Below are positions 8,276 to 17,926 of a stretch of DNA of 64,000 nucleotides, one piece after another. Within the stretch, counting starts at the first letter, position 1; every line of letters starts with the position of its first letter. This DNA comes from Bacilli bacterium. GTDB lineage: Bacteria; Bacillota_I; Bacilli_A; RF39; UBA660. The stretch lies in NCBI GenBank assembly GCA_017416535.1, contig JAFQCG010000001.1, forward strand, positions 513,013-577,012. The letters are read 5' to 3'. A program made the translations under genes and the position numbers. Under the pieces are notes generated by a model, which was not told where the DNA came from, did not search any database, and saw only the letters and a list, made by a program, of their open reading frames with translations.

Positions 8276-11200
8276 ATGAAGAAGGGTAAACTTGTATTAA
8301 AAAATAATATAAGAAAACTAATACTTGTATTGGTATTAGTTTTATTTGTGTCTTTATGTACTTTTGTTACTATTAATACTTTTAAGAAAAGTAAAATTGA
8401 TAAGGTATTAGAAACTTCAAGTTATTCTTATTTACCTAAAGAAGCAAAGAATTTTATTAAGGAAGTATATGAAGAAACTGGTGAAGTTGTTCTAACCGAA
8501 AAGAATAAAAAAAGTAATGCTCCTTATTTGAATACACAATATATAGCTTATTTAGAGTTAAGTGAAGAAGAAAAGAAAAATGTAGGGTATATACCTGATG
8601 TTTATACTGTTGATTATATAGAAAATGATAATTATGAAGCTGATACTTTAGAAGCGCAATTTGATTTAAAGGATTATGTTACTACAACAAGAAATCAAGG
8701 TACTCTTGGAATTTGTTGGACTATTTCTTCTGTTGAAAATGTTGAGACTTATTTAATGTGGAAAAATAAGGAACCATTTAATGCTAATTCAAAGATTTTA
8801 TCAGAAAGACAATTTGATTATGCTACTTCAACTAACGGTATGTATTATAAACAAGGTACTAGTAGTACTCAATATACTTGGAGTAATTCTAGTAATGGGT
8901 ATAGACCATTAACTAGTGGTGGTAATTATTATATGTCTGCAGTTGCGATGAGTAATGGGATTACTTTAACTGATCAAGATGTTTTACCATTTAGTGAATC
9001 TACATCTAAGAAGAAACCTGAAGAAATACTTAATTTTAATAATTCTTTATATGAAGCTAATGCAACAATTCAATTACCTATGATAAATACAGATACTGCT
9101 ACTGATAGTGAAATTAGTAGTTATACTACAATGGTTAAAAATTATATTAAAGAATATGGTGGATTATTTATTGGTACTTATTCACCACAATCATCTTGTG
9201 GATTTAAAAATACTGATGGTACTTATGCAATGAAGACAGATGACTGTGCGAATGTTAATTCTGATTTGGGACATGCGATGCAGTTAGTAGGTTGGGATGA
9301 TAATTATAGTTATACTTATTGCGATAAAGGTACTAGTCATAGTGAATATACTGCTAGTTGTGGTAGTACATATAAAAAGACAGGTAAAGGTGCTTGGATA
9401 CTTAGAAATTCATGGGGAGAAGGACATGGATATGAATATGTTTATTTAACATATGATTCTACTAGATTATCAATTGGTTTTGTTACAGATATTTCTGAAA
9501 TGAGTAATAGAACTTGGGATAATAATTATCATGTAAATATTGTAGATGACGGTTCTTTATATTTAACTAGTGATCAAACTATAAATTTAAATAAGAAAAT
9601 TGATAATATAGAAAAGATTGAAAAAGTTAAATTTCATCCCTTAACACAAGGTGGAAGTTATACTTTAAAGATTACTTCTAATGATATTAATTATTCAGAA
9701 ACTGTTAGTATTGATGAAATGGGAATTTATACATTTGATTTAAGTGATAAGAATTTATTAGTTGATGAAGATACTTTGAGTTTTAGAATTATTGGTAATA
9801 ATAGTGCTTCTTTCTTATATAGTTCAGGTTCGTTATTTACTTCAAATGTAAGTGATGAAAAGATGGTTAAGGCTGTTAATGGATATGAAACTAAAAGTGA
9901 AGATAGTTCTATTCCTTCTTTAGAAAATCCTATTTATATAGATGGTAATTATGGAACTATGATGTTAGAGTATTATACAAGAAATATTCCGGCAAATGCG
10001 GATATTAGTTTTAGAGCTATTAATAAAAATGGTGAAAATTATACTAATTATTTATTTAGTTCTAGTCAAATGAATAAAATTGTTTTAGATGGATATATTT
10101 ACTTTAATCCAGGTGTTAGAACTGGTAGTAGTGAATATAGTGATAAACCTGTATGTGGTGAAATTTTTGATTTAGAAATTTTATATAATGGTGAAGTTAT
10201 TGATACGATTCCTGTTAAGAGAATTTGTAATGATAAGACTACAAAGTCTGTAATTAATTTCCATGCTAATGACGGAAGTGGTTATGTTTCAAGTATTAGT
10301 AAGAATGATTTATATGATATTCAGATGATGAATGCTGATGGTACTGGTAGAGAGTATATTGGTTTAGAGAAGAATTTCTTCCATGCTGATAAACATATTG
10401 CATCATGGAATACTAAGAGTGATGGTACTGGTACTAATTATACAACTAATACATTCTTGTTATATGCAAATAAAGATTTATATGCTCAATGGGTGCTTGG
10501 ACATACTTATAAATTAAATTATCAATGTGCAAGATATATATGTGATGATGCTCTTATTGTTAGTAGAAATTATAGTAAAGAGTATGATCAAGAATTTGTA
10601 ATTATGGAAAACTCTTTTGAAAATTTAAATGGTGATGGTTTCTTGTATTGGTTGGATGATGATACAATTTATTATCCAGGTGAAACGGTTAATAATTTAG
10701 CTGATAAATCATCTCCATATAATGATGACGATAATGTATTTTTAGTTGCGGAATGGGCAGAGGATTATAAAACTGTTACTTTTGATAGTAATGGTGGTAA
10801 AGGTACTATGAGTAGTATTAATGTTAAGACTAATACTGATAGTAGATTAAAGTATAATTCATTTACTAAAACTGGTGCTGCATTTAGAGGATGGACTACA
10901 AATAGTGATGGTACTGGTACTAGATATACAGATGGTCAAATTATTAATATTAGTAGTGATATAACTTTATATGCACAATGGAATAATACAAAATATAATG
11001 TAAGATTTGATGCTAATGGTGGAACTGGTTCTATGGATATTCAAGAATTTGAACATACTGTTAGTGGTAATTTAAATGAAAATAAATTTAGTAGAGTTGG
11101 TTATACATTTAAAGGATGGAATACTAAGAGTGATGGAAGTGGAGCAAGTTATACTGATAAACAAAGTGTTCTTGATTTAACAGAAAATGTTGAAACAATT

Positions 11201-11878
11201 ACTTTATATGCTATGTGGGAAGCAAATACTTATAATGTAATATTTAATTCTAATGGTGGAGAAGGAGAAATGAATTCTCAAAGTTTTAAATATGATGAAT
11301 TAAAAGCATTAAGTGCAAACCAATATACAAAAGAAGGATTTATATTTGGTGGATGGAATACAAGTAGTGATTATAGTGGGACAGATTATTCTGATAAGCA
11401 AGTTGTTAAGAATTTAACAACAGGCACTACCATAAGACTTTATGCAGTATGGATAGAAAGAACATTTGAAATAGAAAATTATAAAGTTGATGATAGTACA
11501 AATATGATTGAGAAAATCAGTGTTAATACTACTGTTGATATGTTTAAAGAAAACATTAAAGTTGGTACTGATTATAAAGTAGAAGTTGATTCTAAAGAAG
11601 TAGAAGGTAAAGAAATTCTTTATACGGGTGGAAAAACTAAGATTTATAGAAATAGTAATTTAATTGCTGAATATACAAATGTTGTTTTAGGTGATGTTAA
11701 TGGAGATGGAGAAATTAACTCAGCAGACTTATTTAGAATTAGACAACATTTACTTACAATTATTACTTTAAAAGATGAATTTGCTTTAGCATCGGATGTT
11801 AATTCTGATGCAGAGATTAACTCAGCAGATTTATTTAGAACAAGACAACATTTACTTGGAATTATTAATATAGGGTAG
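8276..11878 (+). CDS. Surface papain-like protease with InlB-type repeats and a C-terminal dockerin
   Basis: 1200 aa. An N-terminal membrane segment (~12-32) serves as signal anchor or signal peptide. A C1-type cysteine peptidase follows, with oxyanion Gln141, catalytic Cys147 (NQGTLGICW), His333 (GHAMQLVGW) and Asn378 (RNSWGEG). After a beta-rich stretch come several Listeria-Bacteroides (InlB B) repeats (~650-1065), marked by GGW/LYAQW-like endings. The last ~60 residues are a type I dockerin with two Ca-binding loops, DVNGDGEINSADL and DVNSDAEINSADL. A dockerin implies docking to a cohesin on another protein. The next gene follows after 14 nt with its own SD, so both are likely one operon. 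Confidence 0.9.
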   Translation: MKKGKLVLKNNIRKLILVLVLVLFVSLCTFVTINTFKKSKIDKVLETSSYSYLPKEAKNFIKEVYEETGEVVLTEKNKKSNAPYLNTQYIAYLELSEEEKKNVGYIPDVYTVDYIENDNYEADTLEAQFDLKDYVTTTRNQGTLGICWTISSVENVETYLMWKNKEPFNANSKILSERQFDYATSTNGMYYKQGTSSTQYTWSNSSNGYRPLTSGGNYYMSAVAMSNGITLTDQDVLPFSESTSKKKPEEILNFNNSLYEANATIQLPMINTDTATDSEISSYTTMVKNYIKEYGGLFIGTYSPQSSCGFKNTDGTYAMKTDDCANVNSDLGHAMQLVGWDDNYSYTYCDKGTSHSEYTASCGSTYKKTGKGAWILRNSWGEGHGYEYVYLTYDSTRLSIGFVTDISEMSNRTWDNNYHVNIVDDGSLYLTSDQTINLNKKIDNIEKIEKVKFHPLTQGGSYTLKITSNDINYSETVSIDEMGIYTFDLSDKNLLVDEDTLSFRIIGNNSASFLYSSGSLFTSNVSDEKMVKAVNGYETKSEDSSIPSLENPIYIDGNYGTMMLEYYTRNIPANADISFRAINKNGENYTNYLFSSSQMNKIVLDGYIYFNPGVRTGSSEYSDKPVCGEIFDLEILYNGEVIDTIPVKRICNDKTTKSVINFHANDGSGYVSSISKNDLYDIQMMNADGTGREYIGLEKNFFHADKHIASWNTKSDGTGTNYTTNTFLLYANKDLYAQWVLGHTYKLNYQCARYICDDALIVSRNYSKEYDQEFVIMENSFENLNGDGFLYWLDDDTIYYPGETVNNLADKSSPYNDDDNVFLVAEWAEDYKTVTFDSNGGKGTMSSINVKTNTDSRLKYNSFTKTGAAFRGWTTNSDGTGTRYTDGQIINISSDITLYAQWNNTKYNVRFDANGGTGSMDIQEFEHTVSGNLNENKFSRVGYTFKGWNTKSDGSGASYTDKQSVLDLTENVETITLYAMWEANTYNVIFNSNGGEGEMNSQSFKYDELKALSANQYTKEGFIFGGWNTSSDYSGTDYSDKQVVKNLTTGTTIRLYAVWIERTFEIENYKVDDSTNMIEKISVNTTVDMFKENIKVGTDYKVEVDSKEVEGKEILYTGGKTKIYRNSNLIAEYTNVVLGDVNGDGEINSADLFRIRQHLLTIITLKDEFALASDVNSDAEINSADLFRTRQHLLGIINIG

Positions 11879-11892
11879 AAGTGGAGGAAACT

Positions 11893-13302
11893 ATGAAAAA
11901 AGTAAAAATATTATTATTGTTATTAATATCAGTTTTTTGTTTATACTCAAAAGATGTATATGCTGCAAGTGCTTCTTTAAGTGTTAGTTCTTCAAAAGTA
12001 TATGTTGGTGGAAGTTTTAAAGCTACAATTAATGTTTCAGCAGCAGCTGCATGGAGTGTTCATTTAAGTGCAAGTGGACCTGTAAGAAATTGTTCAATTA
12101 GTCAAGCTGATTCTACTGCAAATGCTCTTAATGCTAATAAGTCGTTTAGTGCAACTTGTACAGCAACTGGTACTGGTACAATTACATTAACTTTATCAGG
12201 AGACGTTACTTCTGCAGATGATGGATTAGCAAGAAAAGTTAGTGGTACAAGAACAGTAACAGTTGTAAATAAACCGGCAAGTTCTACTCCTAGTACAAAT
12301 AATTCAAATAGTAAACCTAGTGGTCCTGCAGATGATAGATCTACTAATACTAATTTAAAAAGTTTAACTGTTAATGGAAAAACACTTACAAAAAAGAATA
12401 ATGTTTATTCTATGGAAGTTAGTAATTATGTTGAAAAAGTAGATATAGCGGCAGTAGGCGCAGATACAAAATCAAAAGTTACTGGTACTGGTAGTAAAAA
12501 CTTAAGTGTTGGTGAAAATAAGTTTAGTGTTGTTGTTACTGCTGAAAGAGGAAATAAAACTACTTATACTGTTAAGGTTATTAGAAAAGAATATAATACT
12601 TTTAATGATTTAGATGAAGTGTTAAAACTTGGAAAAGATTCTGAAGTACAATTTAGTAATAATGATAAACTTACTAAAGAAAATCTAGATAGTATTATTA
12701 ATAGTAAAAGAAAGATTACTTTAACTAAGTATGATTCTGAAAAAAAGAAAACTTTATATAGCTTTATTCTTGATGGAAATGTTATTAAAACAGTAGATGA
12801 ATTTAATCCAAATATTTTACTTGTTAGTGATAATAATTTAATGGAAGAAGCTGTTAATTATGCAGCCGGTTTATATTTAGATTTTAGTAGTTGCATTAAT
12901 ATTCCGGAAGGAGCTATCTTAAGATATTTTGTAGGGGATATTTATAATAATGATGAAAAATTAAACTTATATTCATATAGTGATGATAAAGTTACTAAGT
13001 TACAAGAAGGTATTGTTGTTACAGATGGATATGTAGAGTTTAATGTTAGTGATAGTGTTTATCATTTGATAAGTAAGACAGTAGTTCAAAATGCTGTTGT
13101 TAAAGAAGAAGGATTAAATACCTGGATGATTTCTTCAATTGTTTTAGCTGTTATTGTTGTAATACTTGTATTATTAATTATTGTTGATAAAATGAAAATG
13201 TTAAATAATAAAGCAACAAAAGTTGAAGTAGTAAAGGAAGAGACTGAAAATATAAGTTCAACTCCAGTTGAAGAAGAAGTTGAAGATAAAGAAGTATTAT
13301 AG
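11893..13302 (+). CDS. Membrane-anchored surface protein with cadherin-like beta-sandwich domain
   Basis: 469 aa from ATG 11893 (SD GGAGG); the in-frame GTG at 11881 is less likely. It has a signal peptide ending near VYAASA, an Ig/cohesin-like beta domain (~25-130), a Ser/Thr/Asn/Pro linker, a cadherin-like beta-sandwich repeat (TNLKSLTVNG...) at ~155-235, a mixed domain, and one C-terminal membrane helix (~415-437) before a short acidic tail. The architecture suggests a cell-surface partner or scaffold for the preceding dockerin protease. Whether the first domain is a true cohesin cannot be decided by eye. Confidence 0.7.
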   Translation: MKKVKILLLLLISVFCLYSKDVYAASASLSVSSSKVYVGGSFKATINVSAAAAWSVHLSASGPVRNCSISQADSTANALNANKSFSATCTATGTGTITLTLSGDVTSADDGLARKVSGTRTVTVVNKPASSTPSTNNSNSKPSGPADDRSTNTNLKSLTVNGKTLTKKNNVYSMEVSNYVEKVDIAAVGADTKSKVTGTGSKNLSVGENKFSVVVTAERGNKTTYTVKVIRKEYNTFNDLDEVLKLGKDSEVQFSNNDKLTKENLDSIINSKRKITLTKYDSEKKKTLYSFILDGNVIKTVDEFNPNILLVSDNNLMEEAVNYAAGLYLDFSSCINIPEGAILRYFVGDIYNNDEKLNLYSYSDDKVTKLQEGIVVTDGYVEFNVSDSVYHLISKTVVQNAVVKEEGLNTWMISSIVLAVIVVILVLLIIVDKMKMLNNKATKVEVVKEETENISSTPVEEEVEDKEVL

Positions 13303-13307
13303 AAATA

Positions 13308-13327
13308 AAGAACGAAAGTTCTTTTTT
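13308..13327 (+). terminator. Intrinsic terminator of the dockerin-protease operon
   Basis: Stem AAGAAC / GTTCTT with a GAAA tetraloop and a T-tract. The next extended -10 (TGTTATAAT) begins within 10 nt. Confidence 0.8.
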
Positions 13328-13358
13328 CTTATGTTATAATTTAAATAGGTGAAGACTT

Positions 13359-13952
13359 ATGAATATAGATAAGATATGTGAAGTTATCGATAATGGTGGT
13401 TTAGTTATAACTCCTACTGATACTATTTATGGTATTATGGCAGATGCTTTAAATGAAGATGCTATAAAGAAAGTGTATGATGTAAAGAAGAGAGGTTACA
13501 ATAAACCTTTAATCGTACTTATGGATAGTTTTGAAATGGTGGAACAATATACTGAAGAGTTATCTGAAATGGAGAAAAAATTAATGGATAAGTTTTGGCC
13601 AGGACTTGTTACTTTTATTTTAAAGAAGAACGATAAGATTAGTGATTTAATTACTTCTGGTAATGATACTGTAGGAGTTAGAATTCCTGATAATAAAGAT
13701 TTGTTAGAAATAATTAGACGTTTAAAAAGACCTGTTGTTAGTACAAGTGCGAACATAACTGAAACTCCTGTTATTACTTGTATAGAGATGCTTGAAGCGG
13801 ATATTGTTTCTAATGTTGATTATATAGAAGATGGTGGATTAATTGAAAATGAGTCATCTACTATTATTAAGATGCTTGAAACGGATATGTTAGTTTTACG
13901 TGAGGGTAAGATTAGTAATGAAATAAAAAAGTATTATGAGGTGATTAAATGA
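13359..13952 (+). CDS. tsaC: L-threonylcarbamoyladenylate synthase (Sua5/YrdC family)
   Basis: 197 aa, YrdC/Sua5 fold. Recognisable motifs are TPTDTIYGI, KKRGYNKPLIVL (KxR...P), FWPGLVTFIL, VGVRIPD and VSTSANITETP. The enzyme makes threonylcarbamoyl-AMP from Thr, bicarbonate and ATP for the t6A modification at position 37 of ANN-decoding tRNAs. Its length suits the short TsaC type without the Sua5 C-terminal domain. The SD is AGGTGAAG. Its TGA stop overlaps the start of the next gene (AAATGA), one of very few TGA stops here. Confidence 0.9.
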   Translation: MNIDKICEVIDNGGLVITPTDTIYGIMADALNEDAIKKVYDVKKRGYNKPLIVLMDSFEMVEQYTEELSEMEKKLMDKFWPGLVTFILKKNDKISDLITSGNDTVGVRIPDNKDLLEIIRRLKRPVVSTSANITETPVITCIEMLEADIVSNVDYIEDGGLIENESSTIIKMLETDMLVLREGKISNEIKKYYEVIK

Positions 13953-14569
13953 AAAAAATAATTTATTTTATGAGACATTCTGAAGTATTAAAGGGTATTA
14001 ATCATGAATTTAATAATGATGATTTATTTTTAACTAATCAAAAAAGTATTTTATCTATTAATGGTGAAAAGAAGGCGGAAGAAATTTCTAACTTAGATGA
14101 GTTTTCTGATTTTGATTTAGTTGTTTCTAGTAATTATGTTAGGGCTATGTCTACTGCGAAGTATTTCTTAAATGAAAATAGTGAGTTTGCAGTGGTTGAT
14201 TTATTTAATGAAAGACGTCATGGTGTTAAATCATGGGATGAGTTACCTGAAGATTTTGAAAGAAAACAATTTGAAGATTTTAATTTTAAAGTAGGAGATG
14301 GAGAAAGTCTAAACGAAGTAAAGAAAAGAATGCTAAAAGGATTAGATTTGCTTTTAAATCATACTTCAGCAGAAAAGATATTAGTTGTAGGTCATGGAAC
14401 TGCTATTGCTAGTTTACTTAGTGTTTGGTGTAATATTATTTATGGTGGAGAGTATACTTTTAAGGATAAAGTTATTTTTAATAGACGTTGGACTTATATG
14501 GAATGTTTTAAGTTTGAATTTACAGATAATGAGTTAGTTAATATAGAGAACTTGAATATTTGGAAATAG
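13949..14569 (+). CDS. Histidine phosphatase family protein
   Basis: 206 aa, phosphoglycerate-mutase-like fold. The phospho-accepting motif RHSE is at residues ~9-12. Other conserved parts are SSNYVRAMSTA (second Arg), the Glu region ERRHGVKSWDELP, and VVGHGTA with the second catalytic His. Substrates of the family range from sugar phosphates to phosphoproteins, so no specific role is assigned. It overlaps tsaC by 4 nt and is co-transcribed with it. Confidence 0.85.
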   Translation: MKKIIYFMRHSEVLKGINHEFNNDDLFLTNQKSILSINGEKKAEEISNLDEFSDFDLVVSSNYVRAMSTAKYFLNENSEFAVVDLFNERRHGVKSWDELPEDFERKQFEDFNFKVGDGESLNEVKKRMLKGLDLLLNHTSAEKILVVGHGTAIASLLSVWCNIIYGGEYTFKDKVIFNRRWTYMECFKFEFTDNELVNIENLNIWK

Positions 14570-14574
14570 TGTGT

Positions 14575-14830
14575 TATAATTAGCGCATCAGTGATGACTA
14601 GGAAGAGTAATCAAAGATTTTATTTTAGAGAGTTATTGGTTGGTGGAAAATAACATAAAATTTAGATGAAAGACACCTACGAGCTACTTGCTTGAACTAA
14701 TAGTAGAGTGAGTCGGAAAAAGAACCGTTATTCTTCGAGTGATTATAAGTAAATATACTTTATAATAAATTGGGTGGTACCGCGGATATTAAACAGTTAT
14801 TCGTCCCTTTGTGGATAATAAACTGTTTTT
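14575..14830 (+). promoter_or_regulatory. T-box riboswitch leader, likely tRNA-Asp-responsive
   Basis: The leader starts after an extended -10 (TGTTATAAT, 14571-14579). It contains AGTA on the 5' side of the specifier loop, an AG-rich stem I and the T-box TGGGTGGTACCGCG at 14771-14784. A terminator follows (AAACAGTT...AACTGTTTTTTT, ~14790-14828) that an antiterminator can replace. On the 3' side of the specifier loop, GAAA-GAC-A (GAC at 14672-14674) matches the GAAA-specifier-A layout of known leaders, giving an Asp codon. The downstream gene is an AspRS, which agrees. Confidence 0.88.
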
Positions 14831-14860
14831 TTATTTTATATTTTTTATAAAGGAGGTATC

Positions 14861-16177
14861 ATGATGAAAAAAATATATTTTAAAAATTTAAAAGAATACT
14901 TTAACAAAGAAGTAGAAATATGTGGTTTTGTTGAAAATATTCGTGATCTACAATATGTACAATTTTTAGTAGTTAGAGATATTAGTGGTAAAGTTCAAGT
15001 TACATTAGAGAAGAATGAAGAAAATAAAGAACTAAATAATATTATTTCTAATTTAACTAATGATAGTACTGTAAAAATTAAAGGTGTTTTATTAGAAAAT
15101 GAAAAGGTTAAGTTAAATGGAATGGAGATTATTCCAAAGGAAATTGAAGTTACTAGTAAATGTTTAGGGGAAATGCCTTTGAACTATAAAGATAGTAAGT
15201 CCGCAACTATTGATACTAGATTAAACTATAGATTTTTAGACTTAAGAAATGAAAAGAATATTTTAATGTTTCAAGTACAAACTTGTTTTATTAATGCGAT
15301 GAGAAATTATTTACTTGAAAATAATTTTAATGAGATTCATACACCTAAGTTAATTGGTGCTGCAAGTGAGTCTGGTTCTGAAGTATTTGAAGTTAATTAT
15401 TTTGGTGAAAAAGCATATCTTGCACAAAGTCCACAATTTTATAAACAAATGGCTATGGCTAGTGGAATGGATAGAGTATTTGAAGTTGCTCCTGCTTTTA
15501 GAGCAGAAAATTCTAATTCTTATAGACATACAACAGATTTTACTTCTTTCGATATTGAGATGAGTTATTTAGAAAATCTAGAGGAATTGATGGATTTTGA
15601 AGAAAACTTATTTATAGCTGGACTTAGTGCTGTTAAAGAAAAGTATGGGGAAAAGATCAAAGAATATTTCAATGTAGAAGTTGTTGTACCTACTAAACCA
15701 TTTCCTAGAATTAAGTTAGAAGAATTATATAGTGAATTGGAAAATAATTATGGATTTAAGATGAATTTTGAAGATGTAGGTGATATGAATAGTGAAGCAG
15801 AGAAATTAGCAAGTCGTTATGTTATGGAAAAGTATGGACATGAGTTTGTATTTGTAACTGACTTTAGTGCGAAAAAGAGAGCTTTTTATCATAAACGTGA
15901 AAATGGTATTCCACAAGGAGCAGACCTTATTTGGAAAGGTTGTGAGACTACAACATTAGCACTTCGTGAACATCGTTATGAAGTTTTAGTAGAACAAGCA
16001 AAAGAAAAGGGACTTGGAACAGACGTAGAATTTTATTTAGAATTCTTTAAGTATGGTTGTCCACCACATGGAGGATTTGCGATAGGAGTAGATAGAATTA
16101 CTATGTTATTACTTGAGACTGGATCATTAAAAGAAACTATGTTCTTATTTAGAGGACCTAGTAGATTGACACCTTAA
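14861..16177 (+). CDS. aspS: Aspartyl-tRNA synthetase, archaeal-type (possibly non-discriminating)
   Basis: 438 aa class II synthetase: N-terminal OB-fold anticodon-binding domain (~1-105), then the catalytic domain with IHTPKLIG, AQSPQFYKQM, the motif-2 Arg region FEVAPAFRAEN, and motif 3 FAIGVDRITMLLL. The C-terminal tail RGPSRLTP and the length (~430 rather than ~590) place it with archaeal/eukaryal AspRS, not bacterial AspS, which carries an extra GAD domain. Such enzymes often charge both tRNA-Asp and tRNA-Asn, requiring GatCAB; this is inference. It is controlled by the T-box leader upstream. ATG 14864 is an equally possible start. Confidence 0.85.
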   Translation: MMKKIYFKNLKEYFNKEVEICGFVENIRDLQYVQFLVVRDISGKVQVTLEKNEENKELNNIISNLTNDSTVKIKGVLLENEKVKLNGMEIIPKEIEVTSKCLGEMPLNYKDSKSATIDTRLNYRFLDLRNEKNILMFQVQTCFINAMRNYLLENNFNEIHTPKLIGAASESGSEVFEVNYFGEKAYLAQSPQFYKQMAMASGMDRVFEVAPAFRAENSNSYRHTTDFTSFDIEMSYLENLEELMDFEENLFIAGLSAVKEKYGEKIKEYFNVEVVVPTKPFPRIKLEELYSELENNYGFKMNFEDVGDMNSEAEKLASRYVMEKYGHEFVFVTDFSAKKRAFYHKRENGIPQGADLIWKGCETTTLALREHRYEVLVEQAKEKGLGTDVEFYLEFFKYGCPPHGGFAIGVDRITMLLLETGSLKETMFLFRGPSRLTP

Positions 16178-16181
16178 TTTT

Positions 16182-16209
16182 AAGAAGAGAATTATCTCTT
16201 CTTTTTTTA
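16182..16209 (+). terminator. Intrinsic terminator after aspS
   Basis: Stem AAGAAGAGA / TCTCTTCTT with an ATTA loop and a T-tract running straight into ATGTTATAAT, the next promoter. Confidence 0.8.
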
Positions 16210-16237
16210 TGTTATAATTATTATAAGGAGAGTTTAT

Positions 16238-16663
16238 ATGAAGAAAATAATTTGTTTAATTAGTTTAGTTGTTGTAAGTATTTTACTTACTGGATGTGGA
16301 AATAATAAGAATGTAGTATTATCTTGTAAGAGTGAAGTTCATGGAGAGAATCCAACGATTACTTCTTATGAAATTTATACAATTGAAGATAATAAAGTTA
16401 AGAATATGGAATCTTATAATATTATGGATTATGAAGATAGTTATTTAAAGAATGTTACTATTGAAGATATTATTAAGATTTATTCTAAAGATAGTAGTTA
16501 TGAAGTTGTAAAGATTGATAATAATACTATTAAGAATATTAAGAAGAATCCAATTAATGTTTTTGAAAATGTTAAGAGTGATGATATGGTAGAATTTATT
16601 CGTGGTACTATGGAAGAAAATGAATTTGGATTATATGATTATACTTGTGAGATTAATAAATAA
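16238..16663 (+). CDS. Lipoprotein of unknown function
   Basis: 141 aa with a type II signal peptide and lipobox LLTGC (Cys at residue 20). The mature part is short, charged, and has one further pair of Cys residues. No family is recognised. It has its own promoter (TGTTATAAT) and SD (AAGGAG). A short gap with an extended -10 (TGGTATAAT) separates it from the peptidase gene. Confidence 0.7.
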   Translation: MKKIICLISLVVVSILLTGCGNNKNVVLSCKSEVHGENPTITSYEIYTIEDNKVKNMESYNIMDYEDSYLKNVTIEDIIKIYSKDSSYEVVKIDNNTIKNIKKNPINVFENVKSDDMVEFIRGTMEENEFGLYDYTCEINK

Positions 16664-16716
16664 CATAATTTGCACATAATTATATGGTATAATAACAATT
16701 GTTAGGAGGATTAAAT

Positions 16717-17400
16717 ATGGATTTTTTTGTAATTTATGGATTAACTATAATTTCATTAATTATTACTTTGATTGCTCAAGGGTTTGTTAGTGGAAGTTAT
16801 AGAAGATATAAGAAAATTAGTAATAGTAGAGGAATGAATGGGTGTAATGCAGCTAAGGAGATTCTTTATAAGAGTGGGCTTAGTGATGTTAAAGTCGAAG
16901 AAGTTAGTGGTGTTTTAGCAGACCATTATGATCCTAGAGACAAGACTGTTAGACTTTCAACAGATGTTTATCATGGTACTTCTATTGCTAGTATTAGTGT
17001 TGCTGCTCATGAAGTAGGACATGCTATTCAAGATAAAGATGGTTATTTCTTTATGAGACTTAGAGCAAGTTTAGTACCTGTTGTTAATTTTTCATCTTAT
17101 GCAGGATACTTTTCAATTTTAATTGGATTTATGTTTGGAGCATTAAGTTTAGTTTGGTTAGGTATTTTATGTGAAATTGCTATTTTAGGATTTCAATTAG
17201 TTACTTTACCAGTAGAATTAAATGCTAGTAAGAGAGCATTAAAGAAGATTAAAGAATATAATCTTCTTGAAGAAGGAAAAGAAATTAGAAGAGGAAGAAG
17301 AATGTTAAGAGCAGCTGCTATGACATATGTAGCAAGTGTTGCGACTACTTTAATTCAAATATTAAGATTAGTATTAATAGTAGGAAGAAGAAATGACTAA
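16717..17400 (+). CDS. Membrane zinc metallopeptidase, YugP family
   Basis: 227 aa from ATG 16717, placed 8 nt after AGGAGG (the in-frame TTG 16699 lies before the SD). It has an N-terminal TM helix (~3-25), the zinc-binding HEVGHAIQ motif in the middle, and further TM segments (~125-165 and ~205-225). It matches the neutral zinc metallopeptidase family of YugP; substrates are unknown. Its TAA stop overlaps the following ATG (TAATG), so translation is coupled to the next gene. Confidence 0.85.
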   Translation: MDFFVIYGLTIISLIITLIAQGFVSGSYRRYKKISNSRGMNGCNAAKEILYKSGLSDVKVEEVSGVLADHYDPRDKTVRLSTDVYHGTSIASISVAAHEVGHAIQDKDGYFFMRLRASLVPVVNFSSYAGYFSILIGFMFGALSLVWLGILCEIAILGFQLVTLPVELNASKRALKKIKEYNLLEEGKEIRRGRRMLRAAAMTYVASVATTLIQILRLVLIVGRRND

Positions 17401-17825
17401 TGTATAAGAACATACTTTATAATTTGTATAATAAAGCTCTTAATGGGAGAAATGGAATTGATGATTTAGTAAAGTTTCAATTTATTATATTAATTGTATT
17501 AACTATATTAGATATTTTTTTAGATAGTTATATTGTTGGTTTATTGCAATTAATTACTATGATTACTATAGGTTATAGATTTATGTCTAAGAACTTATAT
17601 AAAAGAGTAAAAGAAAATCAAATATATAATAATATTAGATATGGAATAATAAGTCCTTTTAAGAATATTATTAGAAGAATTAAAGATAGAAAACATTTAT
17701 ATAAGAAGTGTAGTTGTGGTACAACAATTAAGACACCACTTCCTAAGAAAAGAGGTATTAAACATACTACGTGTCCTAATTGTGGTAAAAGAAATAGAAT
17801 AATTGCACTACGTAAAAAGAAATAA
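17400..17825 (+). CDS. Membrane protein with C-terminal zinc ribbon
   Basis: 141 aa with two TM helices (~27-45 and ~47-62) and a basic C-terminal half carrying CSCGTTIKTPLPKKRG...CPNCGKR, a four-Cys zinc ribbon. Function unknown. It starts in the stop codon of the peptidase gene, forming a two-gene operon ended by a strong terminator; it may assist or regulate the peptidase. Confidence 0.7.
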   Translation: MYKNILYNLYNKALNGRNGIDDLVKFQFIILIVLTILDIFLDSYIVGLLQLITMITIGYRFMSKNLYKRVKENQIYNNIRYGIISPFKNIIRRIKDRKHLYKKCSCGTTIKTPLPKKRGIKHTTCPNCGKRNRIIALRKKK

Positions 17826-17850
17826 AAGTTTATGTTTATAAACTTTTTTT
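17824..17850 (+). terminator. Intrinsic terminator of the YugP operon
   Basis: Stem AAAAGTTTAT / ATAAACTTTT with a GTTT loop, followed by T. Confidence 0.8.
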
Positions 17851-17926
17851 ATTGCTATTATTAGATGTCGAAATTTTGTACTTGATTTAATATATAGATA
17901 TGATATTATGAATTTAGGAGGAGAAT

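Noticed and set aside
14690-14700. AAC as the T-box specifier (Asn)
   Set aside because: This AAC lies beyond the stem I closing region; GAC in GAAA-GAC-A fits the specifier loop better.
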